This document shows positions 1 through 9,672 of a stretch of DNA of 64,000 nucleotides, one piece after another. This DNA is from Shewanella piezotolerans WP3 (GTDB taxonomy: Bacteria; Pseudomonadota; Gammaproteobacteria; Enterobacterales; Shewanellaceae). The translations under genes were made by a program, and so were the position numbers. How positions within the stretch are numbered: position 1 is the stretch's first letter; every line of letters starts with the position of its first letter. Location: contig NC_011566.1 in assembly GCF_000014885.1 (NCBI RefSeq), forward strand, positions 2,647,501 to 2,711,500. Direction: 5' to 3'. Below the pieces are notes generated by a model, which saw nothing but the letters and a program-made list of their open reading frames with translations, was not told the origin of the DNA and did not search any database.

Positions 1-2
1 TG

Positions 3-62
3 AGTGAGGTTGAACATATTGAGACCAATGTAGAGCATAAGTTTGAGTTAGCTGATAGTTAA
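3..62 (+). CDS. 3' end of an unidentified CDS (partial)
   Basis: One frame stays open from the window edge for 19 codons and ends in TAA at 60-62, and a strong hairpin terminator follows about 75 bases later. The visible tail is acidic and hydrophilic and ends FELADS. Too little is visible to name the family. The call rests on the open frame and on the downstream terminator, so a non-coding edge remains possible. Confidence 0.4.
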   Translation, partial: SEVEHIETNVEHKFELADS

Positions 63-136
63 CAGGGTTACATTTGAAAAGGGGATGCTGGCATTGAGCT
101 GACCTCATTGTCATAATACGACTTTGCCATAAACAG

Positions 137-166
137 AAAACGCTATGACGTATGTCATAGCGTTTT
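137..166. terminator. Bidirectional hairpin terminator
   Basis: AAAACGCTATGAC pairs with GTCATAGCGTTTT around a four-base loop. The A-run on one side and T-run on the other allow it to work in both directions. It separates the plus-strand gene entering from the left from the minus-strand protease gene. Confidence 0.8.
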
Positions 167-223
167 GAACACAGGTAGTAATAAATTTTAATAAGTTAGA
201 TTTACAAATAACGCTCTTACCAA

Positions 224-2452
224 TTAGAAAATGGTAACTTGCACTTCTATCCAAGCATCTGCAGTTCCTAAGGTTCCACCTTTATCGACAGGGTAGATAG
301 AAAAACCATTCCAAGGATCGGTAAAGGTTTGATTTATCTGTAAAGGTGAATCGTTGAAATCTTCTAGTGCCCAATTTGAACTGCGCGAATTCGGCGTTGA
401 ATCTAACAATAGTGAGTTATGGTTATACCAAGGCGCTGCATTTTCATCCATATAATTTTGTAAATTGATTAGAATGCCATTTTGCAGTAACGGTGTTCTC
501 AGTTGATTATCAGGGTTAGTGTTTATCTCGCTTTTCTGCATCGTGCGATACTCTACCCAGTAGGTCTTATCTCCGTCTCCCGATTTAATTTTTAGGCCGA
601 TATTACCTGGTGCATTATGTCCTGATGCGGTGCCATGGTTAAAGGAATATATACGATAAGTCCCTGATTGAGTCACTGTAGGTACATCTGCAGCATCTAT
701 CCAATTGTTGAAATACGCTTTATACATCAAGTTCATTTCTTCAAGTGAATGTGCTCCCATTCCCATTAACCCAAACACATTTCCATAGTTAGTCACTTTA
801 TCATTGCTATTACCATTTAAGGTACTATTGCCACCCTCTATTGACATAGAGTGATGCAACCCTAACGCATGTCCAGTTTCATGTGCAATTGTTCCCGCTT
901 TGTAGGTATAAATTTCCATCAAAGGCGGGCCAGCCTGTGAGTTAATAAAGTATGTAGATTCGGTTCCAATTGGCGGAGCCGTTACCATAATGATAGTACC
1001 TTCACCTGGGAAATTTGGATCTGTGCCAGCATTAACTAATTGCTCTTTATAATCGGGGTTCCACTTCGTTTTATCACTATTGTAGTAATTGTGATTATTT
1101 GGCATGGTTATTTTTGGTTTAATTTCCCAGGTAAAGTTGAAATTACCGTAAGATTGTTCAGTAAAGTACTCTTTAGTTTTCTGCATTTCTGCATTAATTT
1201 GAGCGGTAGTAAATTCCAAATCTTGGTCAGGAAAACGGAACGGATAAACCAAAACATGAACACCATTGTAGTCGTAACCGTCATTACCTGGGTCTGCTGC
1301 TCCCGGTGTTACTCTACAACTCGTGGCGTTAAAGTCGGCGACTAGGCTAACACCTTTGAACAATCCTTCTAAGCGAACATTATTCCAACCATTTTTGGGT
1401 TGAGTTAGCACTACACACTCTGTATTACCCACACTTGATGAGCGAATACTATCGTCACCCGCCTTCGGCCAGCCATTAGCGCTGGCTGCTAAAGTTAAGT
1501 TACCTAAGCCATGCTGAGTACTAAATGCTATGCTGCTGACATTCTGATTAAATGTTGAAACACTAAAACCAAAGCCTTGCGATGCTCCAGGCACACAAAC
1601 AGGGACACCATCAGTTAATGACGTGACTGTTGTTTCAGTTTCGGTTGCACAAACATCGGCTAAACTGCCTGGATTTGGTGTTGGATCAGGATCAGGATCT
1701 GGGGGCGTGGTCGTTGAGTCGTTTGTAATGGCGGTTATAGTTCGACTCCAACCTGACTGATTAGTGCTATTTTTTGCGTGCATAGTGTAATAGTAGGTTG
1801 AATTTGCACTTACACCGGTGTCGGTATAACGGGTAGTATTCGCCGTAAGTGTTGCAATAGTAGCCCAAGAGGCGCCTGGCGCTGAGCGCTGGATTACAAA
1901 ACTATCTTCGTTGTTTGAATTATCACTCCAAGTTAAATTGACTGAATTTGCAGCGGCGACCGCAGTTAGATTATTTGGTGCTGTTACATATCCAGTATTA
2001 CCACCACCGTTACCACTAGAAGTTCTACAAGACGATGCGCCATAATCTACAGATAAGGATGCGCCAGTTCGGCTACCCGTAATTGCTATCATTAACCAAT
2101 ATTGGCTCGGATTATTGATAATAACGCATTCGCTATTAGTACCAGAATTTAGTGACTTACTAGCGTTACTATTTGTAGCTGTACTTGGCCAATTACCTTG
2201 ACCGACATATAAACTTAAATCACCACTACCATGAGCGGTGGTAATTGCGATGCTATTATGGGCGTTTGCACCAGCCAAACTCAAATAGGCGGTTCCATTA
2301 TTACTAACGCAAATAGGCTGTCCATCAGTTATTGAAGTCGATGCGCCCTGAGTTGAGCACATGTCTGCGATCTCCTCGGCATACACGGTATGGCTAAAAA
2401 GTAACAAACTAGCAAAAAGCGTTTTTGCTATGTTAGATGAGGGGTCTCTCAT
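224..2452 (-). CDS. Secreted M6-type zinc metalloprotease with FnIII and two repeat domains
   Basis: This 742-residue protein starts with a signal peptide (about 1-25, ending in VYA). Two related Cys-flanked modules (about 28-140 and 263-380) resemble pre-peptidase C-terminal beta-sandwiches. Each contains TDG.P.CV, a HG.G.L..... NWP segment and a terminal SC. A fibronectin type III domain (about 155-245) and a Pro-Asp linker lie between them. The catalytic domain follows, with the extended zinc motif HETGHALGLHH near residues 520-532 and a downstream GLMGMG Met-turn. This is the layout of M6 (immune inhibitor A-like) peptidases, so it probably degrades extracellular protein. The ATG has a GGAGG ribosome site about six bases upstream. 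It is monocistronic, ending at the 137-166 terminator. Confidence 0.85.
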   Translation of the reverse strand: MRDPSSNIAKTLFASLLLFSHTVYAEEIADMCSTQGASTSITDGQPICVSNNGTAYLSLAGANAHNSIAITTAHGSGDLSLYVGQGNWPSTATNSNASKSLNSGTNSECVIINNPSQYWLMIAITGSRTGASLSVDYGASSCRTSSGNGGGNTGYVTAPNNLTAVAAANSVNLTWSDNSNNEDSFVIQRSAPGASWATIATLTANTTRYTDTGVSANSTYYYTMHAKNSTNQSGWSRTITAITNDSTTTPPDPDPDPTPNPGSLADVCATETETTVTSLTDGVPVCVPGASQGFGFSVSTFNQNVSSIAFSTQHGLGNLTLAASANGWPKAGDDSIRSSSVGNTECVVLTQPKNGWNNVRLEGLFKGVSLVADFNATSCRVTPGAADPGNDGYDYNGVHVLVYPFRFPDQDLEFTTAQINAEMQKTKEYFTEQSYGNFNFTWEIKPKITMPNNHNYYNSDKTKWNPDYKEQLVNAGTDPNFPGEGTIIMVTAPPIGTESTYFINSQAGPPLMEIYTYKAGTIAHETGHALGLHHSMSIEGGNSTLNGNSNDKVTNYGNVFGLMGMGAHSLEEMNLMYKAYFNNWIDAADVPTVTQSGTYRIYSFNHGTASGHNAPGNIGLKIKSGDGDKTYWVEYRTMQKSEINTNPDNQLRTPLLQNGILINLQNYMDENAAPWYNHNSLLLDSTPNSRSSNWALEDFNDSPLQINQTFTDPWNGFSIYPVDKGGTLGTADAWIEVQVTIF

Positions 2453-2913
2453 CGTATCCTCCGGTTATATTTATTGACTATTGTTTGTCCTCAAATGTCG
2501 TTTGTGGGTATCTGGTAATACTTATTTTTACAAATATTTAACATTTGGGTCGCGCTAAAACTAGTTTGCATACAATATACTGTCAATTAATTTGGTTTAA
2601 TTTAAACCAAATTAAAATGCATATAAAATAACCAAAAAAATACTAGGTTTGTTAATTTTGGAGTAAACTATTGTAATATCGACTTTTTAATCTTGGTCTC
2701 ACGAATGTGAGAATTTATTGGAAGGAGCAGCGCGTTACCGCATCAGAGTATAGGATTATAAAGTTTGCGACATTACATTCCTTTGTGGCTTCTGTATACG
2801 AAGTTGTGCTACTCACGGGTCTATCAAACTAACCCCGCCTCAGAGCAATAAAATCTTCATACAGATTGTTATTAATCAGTTTTGCATCAGCTAGTTTAAT
2901 CTGTTGCTAAAGG
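2453..2913. other. 461-base intergenic region upstream of the protease
   Basis: This AT-rich stretch must hold the promoter of the minus-strand protease gene. It contains the 29-base palindrome described separately and a short inverted repeat TCTCAC/GTGAGA near 2696-2711. No convincing ORF was seen on either strand. Confidence 0.6.
2587..2615. promoter_or_regulatory. Perfect 13-bp-arm palindrome, candidate operator
   Basis: TTAATTTGGTTTA and its exact reverse complement are separated by ATT. It lies about 135 bases upstream of the protease start. It has no GC stem and no T-run, so it looks more like a dimeric repressor or activator site than a terminator. The bound protein is unknown. Confidence 0.45.
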
Positions 2914-3939
2914 TCATACTTTTGTTATTTGTGTTATAGCGATTTGGGTTAGTTTGTGGCTAAAGAGAGTACGTTTAGTATGGTCTGGTGCCCAACCCGC
3001 GAGAAACCGTTCAAAATCGGCCCAAGCGATATTAATTAAACCACGCCATTCTTGCTCAACTTCTTTAAAACTATGTTTGCTGTTTATCTCTGCTAAACTT
3101 GCCTTTAGGGCACTAAAATAAACATCGATTAAATCATCAAAATTTTGTTCAAGAGTTGCATTATCAAGACAACTACCTAGAAAATAAATGACGTCTTTCA
3201 TGCCGCATCCCGCGCCTACATATTGAAAATCTACGGCAGCGACCTTAGATAAATCGGCTGAAAAACAGAAGTTTGCGATTTTCGCATCACCATGGACTAA
3301 GGTCTTAAACTTACCATTATTTAGCTTAGCATCGAGAAGAACTGCTGAGCGTTTAAGCTCATTTTCCTCCATCGCATTATACTCAGTAAGGCGTGTGCCC
3401 AAGTACCAATAAGTGCCAATCGACCATAAGTTTTTAGGCCAATCCTCGGTAACTTTAGCCTGCAAATTAAGCGCATGAAATCTCGCCAGCCATTGTAAAC
3501 AAGTACCAGCTACACTAAGTGATGCATTTGAAAGTCTTATTGGATATCCCTCAGTATCTAAATCAGACATAACAATTATTCGCGAATTTGGACACGTATC
3601 ATCGAGGTTTTCTTGGGCAATAAATTGAGGAAGCGCACAAGTTGGTTTTATACTATTCGCCCAGTGTTGGTAAAACTCCGCTTCAACATTATAGGAGGTT
3701 AGCTTTCGTTGATGTGCTAGTGCTCCATTCCATCCTCGTGGGTGTTGTTGGCTAGTCGGGGGCGAGATGTGTTTTACAATAAAGCGCCCATAAAAGGGAT
3801 TGGACTTATCTTTATTTTCGTAGCGACCAATTTCTCCATAGCCTGACCAAAGCGATTGGATTGTTTCAATTTTTATAAATTCAGTTGTTCCCAAAAGAGC
3901 AGCCAGTTTTTTTTCGAGTTGCGCTACGTTTTTTGTCAA
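2914..3939 (-). CDS. Phosphotransferase of the APH / ecdysteroid-kinase-like fold
   Basis: This 341-residue soluble protein has the Brenner motif of the aminoglycoside-phosphotransferase/choline-kinase superfamily, LVHGDAKIANF (catalytic Asp). It is followed by AAVDFQYVG, where the Asp binds metal. GMKDVIYFLGSCLD after it is typical of the ecdysteroid-22-kinase-like branch (EcKL, formerly DUF227). It is expected to phosphorylate a small hydroxylated or amino substrate, which cannot be told from sequence. The start is TTG with a weak AGG upstream; no Met occurs early in the frame. It appears to be a single-gene unit with its promoter toward 4.0 kb. Confidence 0.7.
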   Translation of the reverse strand: MTKNVAQLEKKLAALLGTTEFIKIETIQSLWSGYGEIGRYENKDKSNPFYGRFIVKHISPPTSQQHPRGWNGALAHQRKLTSYNVEAEFYQHWANSIKPTCALPQFIAQENLDDTCPNSRIIVMSDLDTEGYPIRLSNASLSVAGTCLQWLARFHALNLQAKVTEDWPKNLWSIGTYWYLGTRLTEYNAMEENELKRSAVLLDAKLNNGKFKTLVHGDAKIANFCFSADLSKVAAVDFQYVGAGCGMKDVIYFLGSCLDNATLEQNFDDLIDVYFSALKASLAEINSKHSFKEVEQEWRGLINIAWADFERFLAGWAPDHTKRTLFSHKLTQIAITQITKV

Positions 3940-4066
3940 TTTAAAAACCTAATTTAAGCCTTTGTACCATAATTGATAATACTGGTACTTTTACGAATGT
4001 GATGTGTTATTGCATTCTGTTAGCGTACTTGTCAATTATTGAATTAGAACAGCGAAGGTGCGCCCT

Positions 4067-4456
4067 ATGAATAAAAGCATGCTCATGATTATTTTATTGC
4101 TGGTTTCATCAAATGTTACAGCAAATATTATTGTTGATAAAACCGGAGTGGATGAAAAAGATTATATCTATGATCTGCACCAATGTACTGAATTATCTAC
4201 CCAGGTTCAGAAAAAAGATACGAGTAGTAGCGCAGTTGGTAGTGCTGCCAAAGGAGCTGCTATTGGTTCTGCGGGTAAAGCAATCGCCGGTGGCTCAGGG
4301 ACTGACGGTGCCAAACAAGGTGCAGCGATCGGGCTAGGACTCGGTGTGCTTTCTAATGGTAGAAGTAGGCGCAATGATGCAGAAAAATTTGAAGCAGAAC
4401 AACAAAATGTAGTTAAAAACTGTATGGTAAATCGTGGCTATGTGGTGCTGAATTAA
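4067..4456 (+). CDS. Exported glycine-zipper protein
   Basis: A signal peptide (about 1-19) precedes a short Cys-containing segment. A Gly/Ala-rich zipper (about 55-100, with repeated AAKGAAIGSAG- and GAAIGLG-type motifs) and a charged tail with a second Cys follow. Such zippers usually pack in the outer membrane or periplasm, as in the Rick_17kDa/glycine-zipper families. An in-frame GTG at 4058 exists, but AAGG at 4055-4058 is well spaced for the ATG at 4067, which I chose. The role is unknown. A strong terminator closes the gene. Confidence 0.7.
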   Translation: MNKSMLMIILLLVSSNVTANIIVDKTGVDEKDYIYDLHQCTELSTQVQKKDTSSSAVGSAAKGAAIGSAGKAIAGGSGTDGAKQGAAIGLGLGVLSNGRSRRNDAEKFEAEQQNVVKNCMVNRGYVVLN

Positions 4457-4479
4457 ATCTAATTTGCAGCTAGTTAACA

Positions 4480-4513
4480 AAAGGGCTAACTCTTAATTGA
4501 GTTAGCCCTTTAA
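4480..4513. terminator. Bidirectional terminator
   Basis: AAAGGGCTAACTC pairs with GAGTTAGCCCTTT around a short loop. It lies between the convergent glycine-zipper gene and the DUF6702-like gene and can serve both. Confidence 0.85.
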
Positions 4514-4517
4514 TATG

Positions 4518-5015
4518 CTATTCAAGCAATGATACGTTAAGCCATTGATCGCTATCGTTGAATAGCAAAGATTGTAACTTGCCTTTACCCTCAATATTGA
4601 CCAAATTTAACTGTGATGGCCATAGTTCTTGTAGCGCTCCGTTAGAAATGGAGAGTTCAGTGACCTGGTTTGGTATAGCCGTTTCTTGGTAGACCCAAAT
4701 GTACTTACCATCAAGCTCTAATCCAACAAACTTAAGTGGTAGCTTTTTAGAATCATCAGTTTCTATTGCAAACTGTGCTTGTACATATTCTGCGAAGCTG
4801 TTTTGGGTGGCTTTACTGTTTAAAATATCTGCACTGGGAGCAAAAAGCTCCTTTACTGCATGCTCAGCATCGTGAAGATAAAACTTGTGCATCACTTCTA
4901 TATTAGCAACTCTATGGTTAAAACTAACGGTAGTGGTAGCCATCTTTTGCTGATGTGCGAATACTGAATGGCAGGTTAACCCAATAAAAACTGCGATGAT
5001 TAACTTCAATCTCAT
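4518..5015 (-). CDS. Small periplasmic protein, DUF6702-like
   Basis: This 165-residue protein has a clear signal peptide (about 1-20, ending in VFA) followed by HQQKMATTTVSFN. The rest is beta-rich and lacks recognisable catalytic motifs. It resembles the DUF6702 proteins found beside M1 peptidases in Alteromonadales; this assignment is from memory. Its ATG starts three bases after the stop of the M1 peptidase gene, so the two are very probably translationally coupled. It may be an accessory factor or a substrate-handling partner of the peptidase. Confidence 0.6.
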   Translation of the reverse strand: MRLKLIIAVFIGLTCHSVFAHQQKMATTTVSFNHRVANIEVMHKFYLHDAEHAVKELFAPSADILNSKATQNSFAEYVQAQFAIETDDSKKLPLKFVGLELDGKYIWVYQETAIPNQVTELSISNGALQELWPSQLNLVNIEGKGKLQSLLFNDSDQWLNVSLLE

Positions 5016-5018
5016 GTC

Positions 5019-7481
5019 TTAGCCAGCCTTACCTGAATTAGATTCTTCATCTTCGTCAGTATTAAGTTCTGTTTTAATATCCTGCATAATGTCGCGTTTC
5101 ACTTTTGCCTTACTTTTCTCTTTTTTATAGGCTTCAATTCTTGATGGAATAATCCTGCGCGGGAAGTAGTTGTTGTTCAAATCAACATCCGCTGTTTGCC
5201 AGCTTGGATCGATTTCAACTTCTTTTAGAATTTTGTCAGACACGATGAGTTTATTGACTGATTTTGGGTTTCTGCGCCAGATCTCTGCAGGAATGTTTAG
5301 TGCTTCTACACTGCCATCTTCATAAGTCATTTGCAGCAAGATCGGCATCACAAGTCCGCCGAGGTTTGAAAATTCAAGCACGTAATAGTTTTTATCTTCT
5401 TTAATCGCTCTTTTTATTACGTCACGTTCCCACGGCTCTAACTTCTTAATAAATTTATTGTATTTATTTCTCTCTTTATTAGTAACAGTATATTCATCGT
5501 TAGATTCGTAAAAATCAGTCACATCTGGGTTGAGATCTATCCAGGTTTTGAGGCCTTCCTCTTTGTTTCTATCTATTGCGATAGGGGTCGGCTTATCTTG
5601 CTCTATTTGGCGTTCACGAGCAAAATCAATATCTGGATTTTTTGTATTCATTCTAAGTTTGTAGATTTTGTCGATTGAAATATCAACATGATCCGTGCTG
5701 TAAAACCAGCCTCTCCAAAACCAATCAAGATCGACACCTGAAGCTTCTTCCATTGTTCTAAAAAAGTCGGATGGAGTAGGGCGCTTATACTTCCAACGAG
5801 TGGCATACTCTTTAAATGCAAAATCAAAAAGCTCTCGCCCAAGGACAACTTCTCGTAAAATATCTAGAGCTACTGCGGGCTTGGTGTAAGCATTAGGGCC
5901 TAGTTTCAATACGCTATCAGACTGAGTCATAACGGGAACCTGTACTGTCGATTTCATATATTCAACGATGTCGCGCGGCTCTCTTGCCCAATGAGATTCA
6001 GTTTCCCATTCTCTTTTTGCTACGGAGTCTAAAAAGCTATTTAGCCCTTCGTCCATCCATGTCCACTGCCTTTCGTCTGAGTTGACTATCATCGGAAAGT
6101 AAATGTGGCTAATCTCATGGATTACAACCCCTATCAGGAAACGCTTCTCAGATAATGTATAAGTTCGACTACCATCTTCTTGTAATACGGTGCGAGGTCC
6201 GTTGAAGGTGATCATTGGATATTCCATCCCACCTACAGGTCCATTAATAGATTGAGCAGTTGGGTATGGGTAATCAAAAGAATACTTTGAATATACTTCC
6301 ATGGTATGAATGATGGATTCTGTAGAATATTTTTTCCAAAGATCACCACCTTCCTTTGGATAAAAAGACATCGCCATGACTAAAGGGCGTTCAGAAGACT
6401 GCTGTTGGTAACCTTTAGCATCCCACATAAATTTTCTAGAGGAAGCCCAGGCAAAATCACGCACATTTTCAGCTTCAAAATGCCATGTTTTGGTGTTAGT
6501 TGTTGCTGTTAATTCATTTTCTAAAGCTTCAGCTTCGGTCACGATGAAAACTGGTCTTTTGCTTGTTTTGGCTGTTTCAAAACGCTTGCGCTGGGTTTTG
6601 TTTAATACCGAACTGGCATTGGCCAATTCACCCGTTGCCGCGACAATATGATCGGCTGGTACAGTTAATTCAACGTCGTAGTCACCAAACTCCAAGGTGA
6701 ATTCACCACTGCCTAAAAAGGCTTTATTTGTCCAAGCCTCATAATCTGTGTATGCGTGTAATCTAGGAAACCACTGCGCAAGCTGAAATATGTCGTTGCC
6801 GCCATCGCGTTTATCGTCAGGGAAATGCTCGTAACCACTGCGACCACCAACGGCTTTTTGTTCGGTAATGTTAAAAGTATAATTGAATTCGAATTCTACT
6901 TCTTTTCCGGGCTTCAGTGGTTCGAGAAGATCGATTCTCATATTTGTACCAACAATAGTTACCCGAAGAGGAGTGCCGTTGACTGTCACTTCACCTATTT
7001 CATATCCGACTTCATTGTCTGCTAAAAACTGTTGGCCACGTAATGTTTTTAAACTGATTTTAGTCGGCTTACCATTAACGCTGCTAGCTAGTTCTGATGG
7101 ACTTGAGAAAGTGCGAGTCCGAGTGGCGATAGAGTCTGCTTTATAGTAGTTCTGATCTAACTGAAGCCAAAGGTATTTGAGGGTATCGGGAGAGTTGTTA
7201 GTGTAAGTAACGGTTTGCTCAGCTTTAAGACGCCTTTTATCTTCATTTAGAGATGCCTTAATTTGATAATCTACTTGCTGTTGCCAATATTGGTGCCCAG
7301 GTTCTCCCGCTGCATTGCGATATGCGTTTGGCGTTGGCAAATCCACATCTAACTGACGGAACTTATCTTCAAAATCACCTTTTGATTGCTTTATCACTGA
7401 TGCTTGTACTGGCAAAGCTAAACCAGTAATTACTGCGCACAGTATTAGTGTTGAGTTCTTATTTTTATTCACTGGATACAT
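5019..7481 (-). CDS. Exported M1-family zinc metallopeptidase
   Basis: This 820-residue protein has a signal peptide (about 1-27), an N-terminal M1 beta-domain and GPVGGMEYPMI, the M1 substrate-recognition GxMEN-like segment. The zinc motif is VIHEISHIYFP (HExxH), with the downstream WMDEGLNSFLD Glu ligand. The Lys/Glu-rich C-terminal tail suggests a soluble periplasmic enzyme. Such proteins trim N-terminal residues from imported peptides. The first ATG sits directly after an AAGAG, too close to serve as its ribosome site; the in-frame GTG at 7472 has better spacing and may be the true start. It is co-transcribed with the small exported protein downstream. Confidence 0.88.
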   Translation of the reverse strand: MYPVNKNKNSTLILCAVITGLALPVQASVIKQSKGDFEDKFRQLDVDLPTPNAYRNAAGEPGHQYWQQQVDYQIKASLNEDKRRLKAEQTVTYTNNSPDTLKYLWLQLDQNYYKADSIATRTRTFSSPSELASSVNGKPTKISLKTLRGQQFLADNEVGYEIGEVTVNGTPLRVTIVGTNMRIDLLEPLKPGKEVEFEFNYTFNITEQKAVGGRSGYEHFPDDKRDGGNDIFQLAQWFPRLHAYTDYEAWTNKAFLGSGEFTLEFGDYDVELTVPADHIVAATGELANASSVLNKTQRKRFETAKTSKRPVFIVTEAEALENELTATTNTKTWHFEAENVRDFAWASSRKFMWDAKGYQQQSSERPLVMAMSFYPKEGGDLWKKYSTESIIHTMEVYSKYSFDYPYPTAQSINGPVGGMEYPMITFNGPRTVLQEDGSRTYTLSEKRFLIGVVIHEISHIYFPMIVNSDERQWTWMDEGLNSFLDSVAKREWETESHWAREPRDIVEYMKSTVQVPVMTQSDSVLKLGPNAYTKPAVALDILREVVLGRELFDFAFKEYATRWKYKRPTPSDFFRTMEEASGVDLDWFWRGWFYSTDHVDISIDKIYKLRMNTKNPDIDFARERQIEQDKPTPIAIDRNKEEGLKTWIDLNPDVTDFYESNDEYTVTNKERNKYNKFIKKLEPWERDVIKRAIKEDKNYYVLEFSNLGGLVMPILLQMTYEDGSVEALNIPAEIWRRNPKSVNKLIVSDKILKEVEIDPSWQTADVDLNNNYFPRRIIPSRIEAYKKEKSKAKVKRDIMQDIKTELNTDEDEESNSGKAG

Positions 7482-7765
7482 CTCTTATTATCACAATAAC
7501 ATTGCGCCATTGCTTATTATTTATTAGTAGTTTCAAGAAATTATACAATAGACCTGATACATCAAGTTAATCATGTTATTACTAATGATTGCTGGTTTAC
7601 AATAATATAATCTAGCGCTATACGTTTAACTTAGTGTGAAAATGAGCATTGATATCAACTGTTGCGGTAGATTGTATCGCCGCAAGGTCATTAGTTAGCA
7701 TTTATATCGGCCCTATTATCCCGAAGGTTAACAAAGGGTTACAATTTAATGTTTTTTGACAGTGG

Positions 7766-8809
7766 TTAAAGCGGGAACGCTGGCGACTGACAAACCTTTA
7801 CCTCAAAATGATATCCGTATGGCTTAGACATATCGGGACTAATCTCTAGAATTTCATAATCATTTAGTTCAACAATATGAGCGTTATTAGAGATAGCGCA
7901 GCGCGACTTGCCATCAGCTTCTAGCTGATAAGCAAAATGAGCAATGAATTCCCGTGTTTTTTGAGCGTAGAGCGCCCGTAGCTGCTTTGATTTATTGACA
8001 CTCGTCGTTATTTCCTGCTCCAAAGTGTTTAACGTTGAGTTATCTGAGTTCTCCTTTGGTTTTTTACTATTAGTGATCTCCTGGTCTTTTTTTGCCTGCT
8101 CTAGCTCATCAACAGAGATTTGAATAACTTTTTTAAGTTCAGATTGCTCAGCAGCTGGGCTTTGGATACTTAGCAATTTTGGATTATCAAGATTTTCTTC
8201 TATAACTGAATCTACATCGCTTAGAAGTGCTAAGTGATACAGCAAAATACTGGATAGAACGAGGCGAAAAAACATCGTCCATTTTTGATAATGTTGTAAA
8301 TTAGTAAGATTAAATCCGTCGATACCGAAGGGTTTTAGTAACAATAGAGTAAATAAGTAAAAGGGAACAAAAACCTGTAAAACTAGCAGCGCGATAATGC
8401 TGATTGCCAATGTCCATGCGGGTAAGTAAAGCAAAATGGCGAAGTTATGTGTATAGCTAAAGTGACTCGAAGAGACACCAACGACCTCATTCACTACGGA
8501 GGCGGCCCCTGCTAACGCAAAGTTAGCGATGACGGCATAGAATAGTAGCAGTACTGCTTTACCTGCTAGAGAGTGCCAAACCCGCGTAAATAGTGGCCAG
8601 AATTCAGCGAGCAAACCAACGACGGTGATCGCTGCGACAATGGCTAAACTTTTGTTAAAACATAATAAAATAAACGCAAAAAGATAAAGTTTTTGAACAA
8701 AGCTAAGCTTACCAACAAAAGCAAGTAAACCATCATATACTCGGTTATTGATGTTTATAATATAACGCGCCAGACTGAAAGCCGGTGGTAAAAGCTTATT
8801 TTTAAACAC
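7766..8809 (-). CDS. Multi-spanning membrane protein of unknown function
   Basis: I do not recognise this 347-residue protein. The N-terminal half (about 35-215) has five or six hydrophobic segments. A Lys/Glu/Gln-rich, probably coiled-coil region (about 220-290, including two Lys-rich stretches) follows. A globular C-terminal domain has two Cys and ends in a short polar tail. The start is GTG with AGGGATAA upstream. It is separated from neighbours by about 285 bases on each side, so it is probably transcribed alone. Confidence 0.6.
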   Translation of the reverse strand: MFKNKLLPPAFSLARYIININNRVYDGLLAFVGKLSFVQKLYLFAFILLCFNKSLAIVAAITVVGLLAEFWPLFTRVWHSLAGKAVLLLFYAVIANFALAGAASVVNEVVGVSSSHFSYTHNFAILLYLPAWTLAISIIALLVLQVFVPFYLFTLLLLKPFGIDGFNLTNLQHYQKWTMFFRLVLSSILLYHLALLSDVDSVIEENLDNPKLLSIQSPAAEQSELKKVIQISVDELEQAKKDQEITNSKKPKENSDNSTLNTLEQEITTSVNKSKQLRALYAQKTREFIAHFAYQLEADGKSRCAISNNAHIVELNDYEILEISPDMSKPYGYHFEVKVCQSPAFPL

Positions 8810-9102
8810 TTAACTTATCCCTGTTCACTATCATTTTTTTGTTTTATTACTAAAGTTTTAAGCTGATAACATAATAGAATTGAACATAAAAGTACAAACT
8901 TAGCAGCACAGTGGGCTAAAAAATATTAGTTTAACTTTACTGACAAAGACCAATAAAAGCCATCGAACGCTTAGTCGTTAGTAAAACTTCTATTGCACTA
9001 ACAGTTTTAAAAAAATGACCCCATCGGTTTTTATCAATTCAGGATTTGGTTATGGGTATGCTATTGTGCCGACTAACCTTAATAGGATAAAAATAATAAA
9101 AT

Positions 9103-9657
9103 ATGATTATTGAAATTACAGATGCTTACTTCGATGAAGTGATTGAGTTAGGTAACCTTGTTCATGGGGAGGGTTATTTAGACCATAGTTCTTTGTCGAT
9201 GATTGTTGAAAAGGGTTACAAGAACGGGATTAATAGCTGCTTTGTGGCATTGGAAGCAGACAAATTACTTGGGTTTCGGCTAACCTATGCCGCCGAACAA
9301 TGGGATATAGATAAATGGTGCACGCCAAGCAAATGGTCGGTAGCAACTGAATATGTTGGCTATTTTAAATGCAACACAGTTGCAGAAGAGGCTAGAGGTA
9401 AAGGCTTAGGCGGATTACTGTTGCAATCTTCTGTGGCAGCGTTAAAGCAGCAGGGCGCTCAAGCGGGTATTAGCCATCTATGGAAACAAAGCCCAAATAA
9501 TTCAGCTGTTCGTTATTTCAGTAAAGCGGGTGGCAAGCTTATTAAAGAGCATCCTAACCGTTGGAACAATACAAGTGAGCACCCCGATTATATTTGCGTG
9601 ATCTGCGGTTCAAACTGTAGATGTACCGCAAGTGAAATGTTACTGACTTTTAACTAA
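9103..9657 (+). CDS. GNAT-family N-acetyltransferase with Cys-rich tail
   Basis: The 184-residue protein has the GNAT acetyl-CoA loop in the segment CNTVAEEARGKGLGGLLLQSS (near 100-120; R.GKG.G). It also has the later NNSAVRYFSKAGGKLI helix-strand typical of GNAT motif B. Its last 25 residues contain three clustered Cys (CVICGSNCRC), which could bind a metal. It sits 15 bases before the FAD oxidoreductase gene in the same direction, so the two probably form an operon. The substrate is unknown. Confidence 0.75.
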   Translation: MIIEITDAYFDEVIELGNLVHGEGYLDHSSLSMIVEKGYKNGINSCFVALEADKLLGFRLTYAAEQWDIDKWCTPSKWSVATEYVGYFKCNTVAEEARGKGLGGLLLQSSVAALKQQGAQAGISHLWKQSPNNSAVRYFSKAGGKLIKEHPNRWNNTSEHPDYICVICGSNCRCTASEMLLTFN

Positions 9658-9672
9658 CTGAATTAGCTTTTT

